Shown here: positions 1 to 20,852 of the stretch, piece by piece
Position numbering within the stretch: position 1 is the first letter of the stretch
How the letters are laid out: the number at the start of each line of letters is the position of its first letter
Assembly (NCBI RefSeq): GCF_026213295.1
Contig: NC_079428.1
Location: 4,162,392 to 4,226,391 of the forward strand
Length of the DNA: 64,000 nt
Origin: Gadus chalcogrammus
Taxonomy: Eukaryota; Chordata; Actinopteri; Gadiformes; Gadidae
Reading direction: 5' to 3'
Program-made: the position numbers and the translations under genes
The notes under the pieces: generated by a model
Databases searched by the model: none
The model's input: the letters and a program-made list of their open reading frames with translations, nothing else
Told to the model about the DNA's origin: nothing

Positions 1-860
1 GGCGCAGCTACCTTTTATCATCAACTCAGTCCCTCAATCTTTAAGCCAAAAGTATAATGTTAAAGTGAATCCGGTGTGTAGCAAAGTTGTACCTACGTTC
101 CCCCGGAAACCTTGCAAACGATGCCTAAATGAAGCCGGAGGAAACGCACACAACAAACGTTACCTTGACTGACTGCTCTTTTCTGATTGGCCAAATCGTG
201 GAGAGATTCCGGGTCCCACGTCGCGCTCCTACCTCGGTAGGGGGAGTGACGTCGCACGGTCCCACTTTTGAGCCGATCAGAAACGACAGTTGCACTAGAC
301 CGTGTTTCACCAGAGGGGGTGCTGTTTCCCCGGTTTCACTCTAGCGTCTGCTTGGTTATCTAGGAGACGGCTTTTCGCCGCCAAGTCCTTTTTGTTTTAG
401 TGCTTAGCGCTTCCAGGGCACGACGGGGTCTCTGTGGCGTGGTGCGGGTGGGGCAGCTGTGGGCTAACCTAGCTAGTAGCCTAGCGTGCCTAGCTTAGCG
501 CCTCGCTCCCGCTGCTACTGCCGCTGCTCGTGGCGTTTTTGAGCGGATGTGTGTTTGATGTTGTTGTTGTTGTTGTTGCTCATCATTAATGCTTTTGAAG
601 GTTGTGCTGGTGTTGTTGTCGTACCTCATCCTCACCCCCCCTCCCCCTCCTCCCCCCCCTTCTTTACTTTTATTTATTTATGATTTCTTTCTTTGTGTAT
701 TTTCTCTATTTTTCTGAGGCTCTCTCTTCTCGAGAATTTCCTTTCGCTTTTCTTTCGTTTTTTTTTTTCCCTCTTTAAGGCGATTAGTTGGACTTGTGAT
801 GGAATATTAACTCGGTCGAGGCTACATGGTCCCCAGCCGTGTACTAATAACAATAATAGG

Positions 861-964
<104 letters not shown>

Positions 965-2264
965 ATAATAAGCTTTATCGTAAACACCAGCAACTAGAAT
1001 CCAAGCCACTTCTTTTCCATCACTGGCCGTGCTTGATCGATGCGTGTTTATCTTCTCTCTCTCTCTCTATTTCCAGCCCTTTGTGGTACCACTCTGCCCC
1101 GTCACTCCCTGTGATGACTAAGCTACCACATGCTTCTCTCACTCTCGCTTTCTCCCTCGTCTGTTTGTTTCGAATCTCTGGTTTCTCGCTCTTTGTCTCT
1201 CTCTCTCGGTCTTCGTAGTGAAGTTCCCGTCGTGGCGCTCGTGGCCCGACAGCGCTATAGGAAGAGGCATGACGAGTGGCCGGGTTCAGGGAGAGTTCAC
1301 CAACGCTTCCTCCTCCCGACTGCAGAACGGCCCACTAGAGCCACGCTCCGTCAAGGTTGTCCGAGGAAAGGTTGCAGGGGAAGAAGGGATTGGGAACCCC
1401 CGATGTGCAACAGCTGATTGGCTGGGGGTGTTTGTGACGACACAGGTGTTGGTTTCCGTAACGTCTCCCGGTGGCACCATTCCCTTGCTCCAGCCAACAG
1501 TCAAAAGCTCCTCTCTAGCTCTTTCTCTTTCTCTCTGGTTCCCTCCCTAGCTCTCTCTTTCTCCCTCTTGCTCTCACTCGTTTTAAGAGACCCCCTCCCG
1601 GTAGCATTTGGCTACCGTGGCAACGCTTGAAGCCAAGTAGAAGCTGGAGTAGTGCCCCCCCCCCCCCTCCCTCCCCCATTGCAAACACCCCGTTAGCCCT
1701 CTGTCTCTAGGAGCAGAGCGCTGGCCGTCGCCTGGGGGTCAAACGTTCCCCACCAGGGGGAGCTCTCAGAGGAGACCCACACTGGGGACGGTCCGTCTCG
1801 TACGACGCAGGGAATACAAGTGGAGGTCTGAGTCAGTCAGGTCGGCCCATTAGGACCGGCCGCGGCGGGGGGGGGGGGGGAGGGGTCTATCTGACCCAGC
1901 TCACAGTGCAGCCTTTGGCGTCCGCCGCCACATGAACTCAGACTCACCCCCCTCCTCTCCCTGGCACTGCTCTTTTATTTTTTTTATAGACTTTGATCTC
2001 CACGCTCTCCTTTCTCTTTGTGTTCGTCTCTCTTCTCCCTCCCCCCCCTCCCCCCCTCCTCCCTACCTCCCTCCCCTCTCCATCCACGGCCATTAATGTG
2101 TTTGTGTTTGAGTGCTGTATCTAACCGTGCTCCATCCCCCTCCTCCCACCCCCCCCCCTCAACCCCCCACCCCCCCTCAACCCCCCACCCCTCGGCCCAC
2201 TTGTACACAACCCTGCCCCGCGGGTGACGGTCAACGTTGGTTTGTTTACGTCCCTCCCTGTCTG

Positions 2265-2284
2265 TGTGTCTCTCTCTGTCTCTG

Positions 2285-2319
<35 letters not shown>

Positions 2320-2432
2320 GTCTCTCTGTCTCTCTGTCTCTCTGTCTCTCTGTCTCTGTCTCTGTCTCTGTCTCTGTCTCTGTCTCTCTGTCTCTCTGTC
2401 TCTCTGTCTCTGTCTCTGTCTCTCTATCTTGT
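2265..2432. repeat. (TC)n/(TCTG)n compound microsatellite
   Basis: An interleaved array of TCTC and TCTGTC steps, pyrimidine-only apart from periodic G. Confidence 0.95.
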
Positions 2433-2534
2433 TTATATTTGTCTGTCTGCTCATCTATGTGTTTCTGTATGTGTATGCCTTCTATTTGATGTTGTGTCCA
2501 TGTGTGTGTGTCCCGGGGCGGGTGTGGCTCCCTC

Positions 2535-2680
2535 TCCTCCATCACCCTGACATCCTCCAACCTGACCTCCTTCCACCCTGACCTCCATCTACCTGACCTC
2601 CTCCTGACCTCCACCCTCCACCCTGACCTCCACCCTCCACCCTGACCTCCACCCTCCACCCTCCGCCCTCTCCTCCATCC
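2535..2680. repeat. CCACCCTGACCT-type minisatellite
   Basis: Imperfect tandem copies of a C-rich unit of about 12-25 bases built from CACCCTGACCTC and CACCCTC. No coding support. Confidence 0.8.
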
Positions 2681-2814
2681 ACCCCAGCCTAAACACTCCG
2701 GGCTCCCGTGCATCCACTGCCTCCGCTGCTGCCGTTCTCTCCTCCTCCTCTTCCTCCTCGCGCTCCCGCCACCACAAGTCCCTCTCCTCCTCCAACCATC
2801 CATGTCCCTCTGAC

Positions 2815-3235
2815 GTGCACGCACCCAGGGCCAGGCAAGTCTCTCTCACACACGCACGCACGCACGCACACACCTGCACGCACCCAGGGCCAGGCAAGCC
2901 TCTCTCACACACACACGCACACATGCACGAACGCAAGCAGGCACCACTGGCACAGGCAAGTCTTTCACACACACATGCACGCACATACACACACACACCT
3001 GCACGCACCCAGGGCCAGGCAAGTCTCTCTCTCACACACACACACGCACACATGCACGAACGCAAGCAGGCACCACTGGCACAGGCAAGTCTTTCACACA
3101 CACACATGCACGGACACAGACACGCACCTGCACGCACCCAGGGCCAGGCAAGTCTCTCTCTCACACACACACATGCACAAACGCAAGCAGGTACCACTGG
3201 CACAGGCAAGTCTCTCACACACACGTACAGACGTT
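2815..3235. repeat. higher-order minisatellite, ~125-bp unit
   Basis: The segment GCACCCAGGGCCAGGCAAG recurs near 2820, 2880, 3005 and 3135. A related segment, CACTGGCACAGGCAAG, recurs near 2943, 3072 and 3194. CA-rich spacers separate them, giving an alternating AB unit of about 125 bases repeated roughly three times plus a partial copy. The A and B segments are themselves related (both end CAGGCAAG), so a shorter ancestral repeat probably amplified first. Confidence 0.85.
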
Positions 3236-5639
3236 CAGAAACCAGGGGGGAAATCCCCCACAACACTGACATAATCACACACACAGGTTAAGTACCCCAG
3301 TGTGGGGAAACTGTTGTTCCATCAGCACTCTCACGATGTCGTAGGCACAGACACAATCCCAGTGCTTCTAACGGCCCGGTCATTTGATGGGGACTCATCA
3401 ACGTACCCGGGTGTCCCAGTGAGGTTAGAACCTTCCAGAAGAAGCCGGTCAGCCAAGGAACAATGTCCTATCCCATAGAGCTAAATATGAGCCTACACTC
3501 AGCAGGGGTGAACCACCTAGGGCGATCGAACCGTTAACCCGAACGGTGTGATGCCACGCCCTTCCAGGTCAGCTTACACGGTCGTCTCAGGGTCATGGGT
3601 TTAAGCTGAGGTGAGGTGTGATTCACTCATACCTCAAAACGGACTAAAAAACGATTTCTTTCTTTCTTTCGCTCTGACTCACATTCACCACACAAAGCTC
3701 GTTATCTCCCTAAGCCCGTATCTCCATTCTATAAGTATACAGTGTGAGTCAAGGAGGGGACAGCAGCGACGTTCAATCACTGCCCCGCCCTCAACGGCGG
3801 CCCTGTTGTCTGCCTGAATCCCCTCTGTGGTCACGGGGACGTGCCTCGTGTGACCCGGCTGGCGTTTCAAAAGCGACCGTTGCCGTGGAGACCGCAGCGG
3901 TTAAGGAAGAAAAATAAATAAACACGAGGCTAAGCATACGGGACAAACTGGTTGGCATTTGTTTGTCTATTTTTTGGTCACAGGATTTGATTTCCTGCTT
4001 TTGCGTCTTGAGTTCGGCCAGCGGCCGTGAGAACGTGACCGTATTAGGAGCCGGCCGCGGAACAGGAAGTCCTTTAAAGGTTTTATGCCCTGGTTAGGCA
4101 TTAGCTTTCGTCGCTCCTTGAGGAGGGTAAATCCCCCCCCCAGAACAACCAGGAAACCCAAGGGTATCGCAGGTCACCTTTTCAAAATGAAAGTCAATTC
4201 AGACGGCACCGAGGTGAAGAACACAATTCCACAAGACGCATGCGTTTATTTTCTAATAAATGCATAAATAAATAATTTTAAAAAAATGCAACTCGATCAA
4301 AAGTGTATCTGATGCAAGTGCTTCAAGTCCCCCTGAGGTCATAAGCTGCATGCAGCATAATGCATATCGACCTGCTTTAATACGTTTAAAGCGTTTTAAG
4401 TATGCAACCGGACATCTCGGGAGGTCTCTGCCTGGACTGCTGAGCTGAACCTTCACAAAACAGTTTCATGTGAGGTGCTTTGCCCAACGGTTTGTATTGA
4501 GTTGAATGGTTCTCCTCAAATCGCGTTTGAAAGCTATATTCCCTTTATTTTGATATATTTCTATATCTAGCCCACTTCCTGTTTCCTGTCCACCTCGGTT
4601 GCTGCCTCACGTGTGAGAGCCGTGAGTTGTGGTTTGGACGGGGGACTCTGCTCACTTTCAGCCACCTTATCACAACCCCAAGTTCCTTACAAACCACCAA
4701 ATCAAAGTCCATCAAACGGCGACGCAAGCCGACCGTCGTAAAGTTCCTCTGACCGTTTCTACCTAACTGTGTCGTATTCCTTCGTCATCTCCAAAGATGT
4801 TTTTTATTTTCTGTGATTTACGGTTATTTTATTGGGAGCACTGCGTTTGAACACTGACAAGGTTCCTCATTGGTTAGGAAAGCATGTTGCCTCAACATTG
4901 TTGATTCAAATGGTCATAGGTGAATGCACTGCAGCGCCCTCTGTTGGCCGGTACCGGTGTTTCCATCCAGATAACTGAACGTTTGTGCCATTTATTTTTC
5001 TTTGCAAAAAGAAATGATTTCAGACCACCTGGTGATACAAATATTAATACAAACAGTGCGGAAGGAAAGAATCCCGATCTTCACATTCATTTATTGATTG
5101 ATTAATTGAATTCAATCCCCATCCCAATCGAGTGCAGATGAAGAAATCTTTTTTTTTTTTTGTATCTGGGTCCATGTTGGTTCTTTGTTGTCGGGCGAGC
5201 TGTCGTCCACCGGTTCCTCGATGTCCGTGGTGTTGGTCGGAGGGGTCTGAGGGACGGTTCCTTGTTCGGTTCTGTGTGGTGTGTTTCTGATTGGATGAGT
5301 TTGTGTCGCGCCACTCTCTGGGCTCCTGTCCATGTATTGTTGGCCTGCCTGTGTGTATTGCATTGTATCAAGCCTTTTTTTTTTGCGGTTTGCATGGCAA
5401 GCGTTGCCGAACACAAGCATGTGCACAACACAAACTCACGCGCACACCTCTTCCAATGCAAACCTCAAGAATTATCAAAGTGGTTAATAGTGCCTTGCTC
5501 AACTGCGATGGCGTGTGTGTGCGTCTGCGTCTTAATAACCCACCGGTGTTGTGTGCGGGTCACACTGTAAGCTCCTAATGGATGCCTTTTGCAACAGAAA
5601 TGAATTGTTTTAAATATAGATGTTAACTGAGATGTTCTG

Positions 5640-6240
5640 CCTCTCCTCCCCCCCCACCTTTCTCACTTTTTGTATTTTTTCCAAATTCCTTCTCCTCTTC
5701 CCACTTCTCTCTCTGTGCCTTCGCCACGGTCGCCTCCTCCTCTTCCTCCCTCCGCCCCCACGCCCACTCATTGTCCTCTTCTCACCTCTCCTCTTCGTCA
5801 CACCTCGTCTTCTCATCGCTCTGCTTCTGGTCGTACAACTTTTCCGATGACGGCAATTTATTTTCCTCCCTCCCTCCCTCTCTTTCTCTTCTCTCTTTTT
5901 TCCTGTTCTTCCTCTCCTCCTCACCCCCCCCAAACCTCTATTCCCTCCCTCTCTCCTTCCTCGCCCCAACCTCTCTTCTCTTCTGACCTCACCCTGTTCT
6001 CCACCTCCTCCTCCCCTCTCTTTGTCTTTCTCCACCCCCTTGGTCTTCCTCCTCCTCCTCCTCTTCCCCTTGGTCTTCCTCCTCCTCCCCTTCCTTTTCC
6101 TCCTCCCTTCTCTCCCTCCTCCTCCTCTTTTTCCTCCTCCTCTTCTCCTCCTCCTCCTCCTCTTCCTCTCCTCCTCCTGCCTCTCCTCCTCCTCCTCCCC
6201 CTCCTCCTCCTCCTCTTCCTCCTCTCTCCTCCCCCCCCCC
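5640..6240. repeat. 600-bp polypyrimidine tract ending at a mark2 acceptor
   Basis: Almost exclusively C and T on the + strand, with many CCT steps, running straight into the CAG acceptor at 6242-6244. It is an unusually long extension of a splice polypyrimidine tract and has H-DNA (mirror purine/pyrimidine) potential. Confidence 0.9.
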
Positions 6241-6244
6241 ACAG

Positions 6245-13703
<7,459 letters not shown>

Positions 13704-14472
13704 GCCGCCATGACACCCGACATCCTCGATGGGGTGGGAGAGGGCGAGGGGGACCTCATCACGTGGGGTGAATGTGGTTTTTCTGGGGGGGGGGGAGCGG
13801 GGGTTTGGGTTAGACTGAGGGGTGGAGCCTAAGGAGGGGTTGACGGGGGATGGGGGCGGGTTTTGGGGGAGGGGCCCGACAGAACGGCGTCTGCGTTTAG
13901 GGCGTCTTGATTCTTTCGTGTTCTGTTAATGGACTGTTCCTGTTGGCTGATTGTTATCGGAGACGTTTCTCGTTTTTTTTTGCGTTTCTCCACCTTGATA
14001 ATTGGTGGGGGTGGGGGGGGGGGTTGATGACGTAGGGCTGAGTGGGTTCCTCCCGCTCCACCAGATGCCCTCCAGGGGACTGAAGAACACCTCCATCACC
14101 TCCTCCTCATCCTCCACCTTCGGCGTTGCTCGTTCGAACGTTCAAATGGGTTCAACGGTTCTGTGTCCTCTTCATTCCTCTCCCCCCCCCCACGAAGACG
14201 AGGACACCATCAACAGCCTAGGAGGGGCGGAGCCTCTGCTTCTCAAGGGAGGGGGTCGAAGGGGAGGGTCTCTCTCTCTCTCCCTCTCTCTCTCCCTCCC
14301 TCTCTCCCTCCTCTGTGTTCTCCCCCTTCCATGTGTTGAGCTCCCCTCTCCCCCCCCCCACCTGCACCCCCTGGGGGGTTTGTTTCCTCTGGGTGGGGGG
14401 GCGTGGCTCTGGGATGAATGGAAGAAGATGATGGGAGGAAGGGGAGGGCGAGACGGTGGAGAGACTGAAGGC

Positions 14473-14523
<51 letters not shown>

Positions 14524-16995
14524 GGCAGCGTCGGACGGGGGACGACTCGTTGGACCCTGACTGTGCCCTCACCCCTCACTCCCCCCTCAAACCCCCTCCC
14601 CCCTCAAACCTCCTCCCCCCTCATCCACGCTTCCAAGAGAACGGACCCTCGACCACACTCACACACACACACGCACCCATGCACAGATGTTCACCCGCTC
14701 CACCTGTTGATGGAGCTGAACGGAACGCCACCTTGATGCCCCCCCCCCCCCCCCCTACCGGCACCACCACCACCTCACCCCCACCCTAATATGACACTCC
14801 ACTCTGCCCCCCCTCCCTTCCCCATTGCCTTCATTCTGGACTTGGAAAAAAAACACACAAGCGCGCCCACACGCAAGACACGCACACACAATGCACACGA
14901 GGCTCCTGCCCCCCCCCCCCCGGATACTTTAGGTTAGTTTGTTTTCCTCTCCCCTCGCGCCGATGATGCAAGTTCCTGTTGGACTTGACGATGATGACGA
15001 CATGACGATGATGACGTCGTCACATGTATAAGATGGTGTGTGTGTGCGTATGTGTGTGTGTGAGAGAGAGAATGTTCCCTGTTTCTTATTTCTCTTTAAC
15101 AAAAACAGTTGTGCACTGGAAAAGCAGGGTGTAGTCAGGGGAGGGGCGGGGCGGCGGGGTGGTCTTGCGATGGGGAGGGGAGGGGGAGGGGTCGATTTTT
15201 TTCTTGTCCCTTCGTTTTTTGTTCTTTTCTTCGGTTCATGTGTCGTTGTTCTTTTTAATGTTTCTCGCCTTTCCGTGGAGTACCGATGAGCGTGTAGGGC
15301 CGTAGTGTGTCTGTGTAGCTCCGCTAGCCGGCCGCGGCGGGGCTCCAATGATTCTGTTATGTCGAGAATAAATTCAGTTGATCATGCTTTTGTTTTTTGT
15401 TTCTTTTTAATGTTATTGTATTTTACATTTTTATGGCTTTCGGTTGACATCGCGCCTTCTTACACAGAATGTCTACCCGGACACCCCCCCCCCCCCCCCC
15501 TCCTCCCCCTTTTTTCTCTCATTTATTCACTTCTTCAGTGCCCCCCCCCCCCCCCTTATACACACAGACACACACACACACACACCCTCCCAACGTCTGT
15601 CAGATTACGTGTGTTCCCGCGGAGGTATTATTTTTTTTGGGGAGGGGGGGGGGGGGTATTTAACTTGTGCGTGTGTTTGCGTATATAAAAGATCACTGGA
15701 AAGTCAAACGGGGAAAAAAATATGAATGGTGAATTATTTTCTCTTCTACGTTGATTTGATAATATTCTATTTTTATGTCATATAAAAATTACACGAAAAA
15801 AACGACGGAAAAAAAAACACAATGTCGGGGTTTGTACAGGTTAAGATTTTGGGGGGGGGGCGGGGCTACAGGGATCATATCATTGCTGCCTTTAATTGTA
15901 CAGCACCTTTTATCTGCACAAACACACATTCACGCTCATTCGCCACTTCCTTTGTGTACAAAGTACTAGACACACACGAGCAACACACCCATGCAGAGTT
16001 GTACGGTGACTCCAGATTGAGGAACTGTTGTTCATAGTGAAGATGGCGAGTCGTCTGAAAACATGACTTTTTGTTTTTGATTGTCCTAGTTCAATTTTAC
16101 AACATGGGGGGGTATGTACGGGCCTGTTTATTGGCTGTCAAAAGGAGGAAGGAGAGAACCACAGAGGGGGAGGGAGGCTGAAGGAAGTTGGGTTGAACTG
16201 TTGCGCTTTTATTTTGGAGGGCATTTCTTTGTTTTTTTTATCCGTTTTATTTTGTTGTCAAGCAACGCCGTGATGATCGCAGCCAAGTCAACAAGATACC
16301 ACCCATATCCGAGCACGTGTCTGCGCGCGCAAAAAATAAAGCTCAAAACAAAAGTAAGATACCGACCGTGACTCAACGTAAACACTCAGGTCCTTATCTC
16401 TCCTCCTCCCTACTCCCTACCTGCTCCCATCGGTGGGGGAGCGGACGTAGCGAGCGATTGCGTAAACTAGTTCCTGTCGGCCAGCGTGTGAGCAGCGAGA
16501 TGTTATAGGGTCCCTATGACGGGCTCTCTATTTTTATTTTGTATTACTATTTCACATGGACACGCCCACCGTCGCCCTCCACATCTGTATCCATTTCCGA
16601 ACGAGGCCGAACCCCTACTTTACGTTTTTCGGATTCCTCTACTCTTTGATTTATTTTCTTTTCTTTCCACCTCTCCTCCAGAAGTTGATCATTGTATTAC
16701 GGTGCTGGGTTTTTGGATTCTAATTATTATTATTATTATTATTACTCTGGCTGTTGCTGTTTTATTATTCTCTATCAGGGCTGATTTTAGTTCTCCTTAT
16801 TTTGTTTTGTTTTTTGTTTTACATTGCTGTAATTTACATTGATTTAAAAAAACGTGTTTTGAGCGAACTGTAAACTTTAGTGGTGGAAACGGGATGGGAG
16901 GGGTTGGTGGACTCCTGAAAATATGTATGTTTTTGTGCAAAGATGAAATGATGAAAAATTACAATGATAGTAATAAAAACAATATTGAAAAAAAA
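13704..16995 (+). other. mark2: mark2 3' untranslated region with candidate polyadenylation sites
   Basis: No coding signal follows the mark2 stop. AATAAA hexamers occur at 15367-15372, 16335-16340 and 16972-16977. The last lies just before an A-rich stretch at about 16988 and is the likeliest distal end. Low-complexity inserts include (CT)n at 14267-14300, (GA)n at 14478-14522, and several long C and G homopolymers. Confidence 0.6.
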
Positions 16996-17218
16996 AATCT
17001 AGATGGTTGTTTGGAAAAAAACAGCATATGAAAAGCAGTTGAAACATTTTTGTAACAGTATTCATATGGTGGTTGATGTCATTATTAATAATGACAATTA
17101 GACCTAAGTCTCTGTATCTAAAGGGGCATAAAGGTTACAACCAAGAGGGTACTGCAACTTCTTTTTAATGTCTTGATTGAATGCGATATCTATCCCCACA
17201 ACACCTTCAACCACAATG

Positions 17219-17289
17219 ACTTGGTGGTGGAGTGGGGAGAGCCAGCGGTTATGATTACCAGAGTTGCTGGATCAAGTCCCCTCATGGCA
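17219..17289 (+). repeat. tRNA-like repeat remnant
   Basis: An A-box-like TGGTGGAGTGG and a B-box-like GGATCAAGTCC lie about 40 bases apart, as in tRNA-derived SINE heads. The acceptor ends do not pair, so a functional tRNA is unlikely. The rest of 16996-18051 shows no gene. Confidence 0.4.
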
Positions 17290-18447
17290 ATCAATACTGG
17301 TTTTATTTCTAAAATGACTAACACTTATACAAATTAGATGTTCAAACATAAGTGTACAAAAAAGTTGCAAGACCCTCTTGGTTCTAAGAGGAGAGAAACG
17401 GAGCAATACCACCGGAAATCGAGGCGGCAGTATAGAGTCAGAAGTCAGACAGACCATTCGCGAAAATAGATCAAGTAGTATAATATCTGATATCTTTATA
17501 GTGTATTTAACGTTTTATACTTAAATTATACTATATACCTGACCTAATTGCTTTCTTTTATTTATCCCATATTGTATTCGCCGGAGGAATAAACAAAGTG
17601 GAAGTGGTAGTCCACAAGCCAGTGTTCACGAGAGTTTCAACTGCTACTTTGCAAAGAAAATGTTGCAGAAAAATCTGCAGCCTCATCACACGGGGATGAT
17701 GTCAAAACTGGTTGTATGGATTCGTTAGAAGTAAAGGTTACATGGCAGCATTGATTGATTAATGCCCAACAGGTGCGCAACCCGACCCATAGCCCCAGCG
17801 AGGCTGCTCGAATTGAAGAAGATTATCATGTGAGTTATTGTATACCACAATGTTGATTTAGCCAATGGCCCACTGATGACAGCCCTTCCATTTGAAGTTT
17901 GAAGACCTGCTGAATGAAGTGCTTGGGACCCAGCTTCAAGTCCTGCTCATGACTGTTGTTGTTCAACTACGGTCATGTTGAATATATGTGTCAACCCATC
18001 CCGTTTAACAGTCAACCCGCAGTAACTCAACCTCTGTCGCCGTCCCGCCAGGCTTCCGGGCGACGGACTTCTTCTTCGGCGGCGTGTATATGAACAACAC
18101 GACGGACGTGGAGCTGGCGGCGGTGGACTGTGACCAGGCCACGACGACACGCTCAGCGAGGAGACGGGCGCCTTCATGCAGGTACGCGCGTCACGGGGGA
18201 CCGCACGCACAACGCGCGCACAACGCGCGCTCAGCAAACCGATGAATGGGAAATATAATCTACAGGTCTGTTTTGTTACAGGAATGTATCAAAACACAAT
18301 AATAATCCGCCCAGCAAATGTTTGCTAGCCATGGGTTAGTTATTATCTTTTAAACCATTTGGTGGATAATCTGATGAATGCCATTTCGTGGGAGTTTCGA
18401 TCAAAAGTGTCTCACAACACCTTATCAAACATTGTCAGCGTAAAACA

Positions 18448-18523
18448 GCCCTGGTGGGAATCTAACCTCCAACCCTGGCGATGTTAATGCCTTGCTCTAC
18501 CAGTTGAGCTACACAGCAGCACC
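18448..18523 (-). repeat. tRNA-derived SINE head
   Basis: On the minus strand an A box (TAGCTCAACTGG) and a B-box-like GGTTAGATTCC are about 35 bases apart, within a tRNA-like frame. It sits in an intron of the sec24d-like fragment. No CCA end or convincing acceptor stem, so it is called a SINE relic rather than a tRNA gene. Confidence 0.6.
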
Positions 18524-19129
18524 ACATCGTTGTATTTTATATCATCAGACACGATACATCACCAGCGCTTCGTTGACAACAATCGTGTCCTCCGCTGTTG
18601 TTGTAAAGCCGTGTCCGTCTGTCCGTGTTACCCAGGGTGCCCGCCTTGCTCTACACCACCCTCGGGGGCCAGAGGCGTCTGCGCGTCCACAACCTCAGTC
18701 TGAACTGCAGCTCCCAGCTGATGGAGCTGTTCAAGAGCTGCGAGACGGACTCGCTCATCAACTTCTTCGCCAAAACAGGTGAACATCCAACTCTCTCTGT
18801 CAGTTCCCGACCCCTCTCCTCACCCAAGGTTTTAAAGATTTGCGTTTCCACACCGCAGCAACTCTTCTGTGTTCCTCAGCTTATTTGAACCTCAATTTGA
18901 GTTTGAATATGTCGGTTAGAAATGGCAGTTGGAAAATACCAGTTATTAAAATGTATGCGTTCGCTTCGTTTACAGCCTTAATACCTTCATAGTGATGATA
19001 AGATGACGGATATATATTCCACTACGCCAACAATTGAATTAAAAGTTAATCAGTCATCGAGAGACGTCATAACCGAACCAGTTGAGACGTTCATTTGTTG
19101 CTTTTAGTTAGAAGATACATTATGCCAGA

Positions 19130-19293
19130 CAGGGACGCAGGAAGTCATATGAAGTGGGGGGTGCTGTATGTAATCGGATGACGAAAAAAAAAAAAACCCG
19201 CGGCATTGCCTGAGTTAAAGTGTTGTAGTTGCGTCTGTTGTCCACTAGAGGGGGTGCGGCAGCACCCGGAGCACCCCACTTCCTGCGTCCCTG
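19130..19293. mobile_element. 164-bp hAT-type MITE with 8-bp target duplication
   Basis: The element begins CAGGGACGCAGGAAGT and ends with the complementary ACTTCCTGCGTCCCTG. It is flanked on both sides by ATGCCAGA (19122-19129 and 19294-19301). The CAGGG ends and 8-bp duplication fit non-autonomous hAT elements. No coding capacity. Confidence 0.88.
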
Positions 19294-20091
19294 ATGCCAG
19301 ATGAATTAAAGTGTGATCATATCTCAATATTAACAGTATTAATTGATATGTATTGCCGGTTTAACAATGCCGGCATGACTCCAAACACCTTCCCGTTAAG
19401 AAAAACAAGAAAAAGTACAAGTTGACCTGCCAGAGGCTTTAGCAAACGTTGTCCAAGTAGCAGTAATAATGAGAAAAGGAGTCTGAGCAGTGCTTTATTT
19501 CAGACGCACGTTCATCATACCTTGCTGACCAGTCCCACACTGTAATGCCGGGGCCTGGGTTTGACCCCAGGCTGACCCCCCTACTCCTTCTCCTTGCCAC
19601 TCCATACATCACCCTAAAGTCTGGTTTAACATGGCTGCTCGTCGGTTTACCAGCCACTGGGATTAATATCTCTCCTGGTAACCGGGACCACATGCTCTCC
19701 TCGTAAAGATGACTGCGGATGACATCTCCTACAATATCAGGAGAGAAATCCCTGCGAAACTGCAACGATGTCGGTTTAACCCTTTACTGCCATCCACAAC
19801 GGTTTTAATTGGTGGATGAAACTGAGCTCAAAAAATGCCAAGGCAGTTATTAACTTCTTTCGGAAAGCGGGCTCTTACTCAAAACATGTGAATGGTTTTA
19901 ATAAACTTGACTTGAATAAGTTGAGTTTGTTATTTTTATTCACATTGTATGTATTGTTTTTTCTCTATTAATTTTAAACACATTTAAACTCATTTATTGA
20001 TTACTTCGTTTTTACTACGTCTCTATTCCCCCGGTGTCAAGCGCCTTTTTACAGTCGATAATATAAATACCGATGGCTAATAAATTATTAT

Positions 20092-20183
20092 TATCTCGGT
20101 GTTCCCTAGCCTACCGCGCCATCCTGAAGCTAACAACTGTTTATCATCCCGGTGTTCCCCAGCCTGCCGTGCCATCCTGAAGC
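20092..20183 (+). repeat. duplicated splice acceptor and exon start of the sec24d-like fragment
   Basis: The stretch containing CGGTGTTCC, CTAG/CCAG and the first ~20 coding bases (CCATCCTGAAGC) occurs twice, 53 bases apart. The upstream copy keeps an AG and exon-like start but then diverges. The real exon uses the second copy (starts 20163). Confidence 0.85.
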
Positions 20184-20472
20184 AGCCACTGAAGAGCGTC
20201 CGGGAGATCCTGGTCAACCAGACCGCCCACATGCTGGCCTGCTACCGCAAGAACTGTGCCAGCCCCTCTGCCGCCAGCCAGGTCGGTGGACCACTGACCA
20301 CGCTCCCAAATACAAGAAACTGTGTCTCACGATTTGATGTGATGTCGGTGCAGCTCTTCCCAGGGGTCTGACACATGTCCCGCAAAAGGCTGTGCAGAGT
20401 TTTACTTCACTGCGTAGTCCAATTCAAGACGCTCTGGATCCAAAGACGGAGTGTTGTTAAGACTCAACATGT

Positions 20473-20590
20473 CGTTTAAATGTACAATTAAATTCAGCGT
20501 ATTTAGCAGACACTTTTATCAGAAGAGACTTACAATGAGTACATTCATCAGAAGAAAGAGAAACAACATATCGCTGTCGGTACATTAAAG
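20473..20590 (+). repeat. fish SINE/core-like repeat
   Basis: Contains TTTAGCAGACACTTTTATC followed by GACTTACAATGAGTAC, a motif combination widespread in teleost interspersed repeats. Diverged; family not assigned. Confidence 0.6.
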
Positions 20591-20852
20591 ATATTCATAG
20601 AAACAAGTGCCGAGCAGTAATATGTCGTTGCGTGTCGATAATATTTGTATTCATTGATCCATTTCAATTTCGCTGGATTTTAGTTTGTTCTGTTAGCGTT
20701 GTATATATTTGGTAAAGTCTAGTTATTCATAAGTGCCTTCAGGTCATTCATCGATCGGCTTAATAGTGTCATACCGTACTGGACATACATATTTTCTACC
20801 CCAACGAGACCACTGTAACATTTTACGCAACACGACTTACAAATGTAATGCA

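Noticed and set aside
1219..1350. Upstream mark2 exon
   Set aside because: An AG after a TC tract and a GT near 1353 exist, but the encoded peptide does not resemble any MARK segment.
4934..4947. Third CTCF site on the minus strand
   Set aside because: CCAACAGAGGGCGC deviates at the fourth core position; kept out of the feature list.
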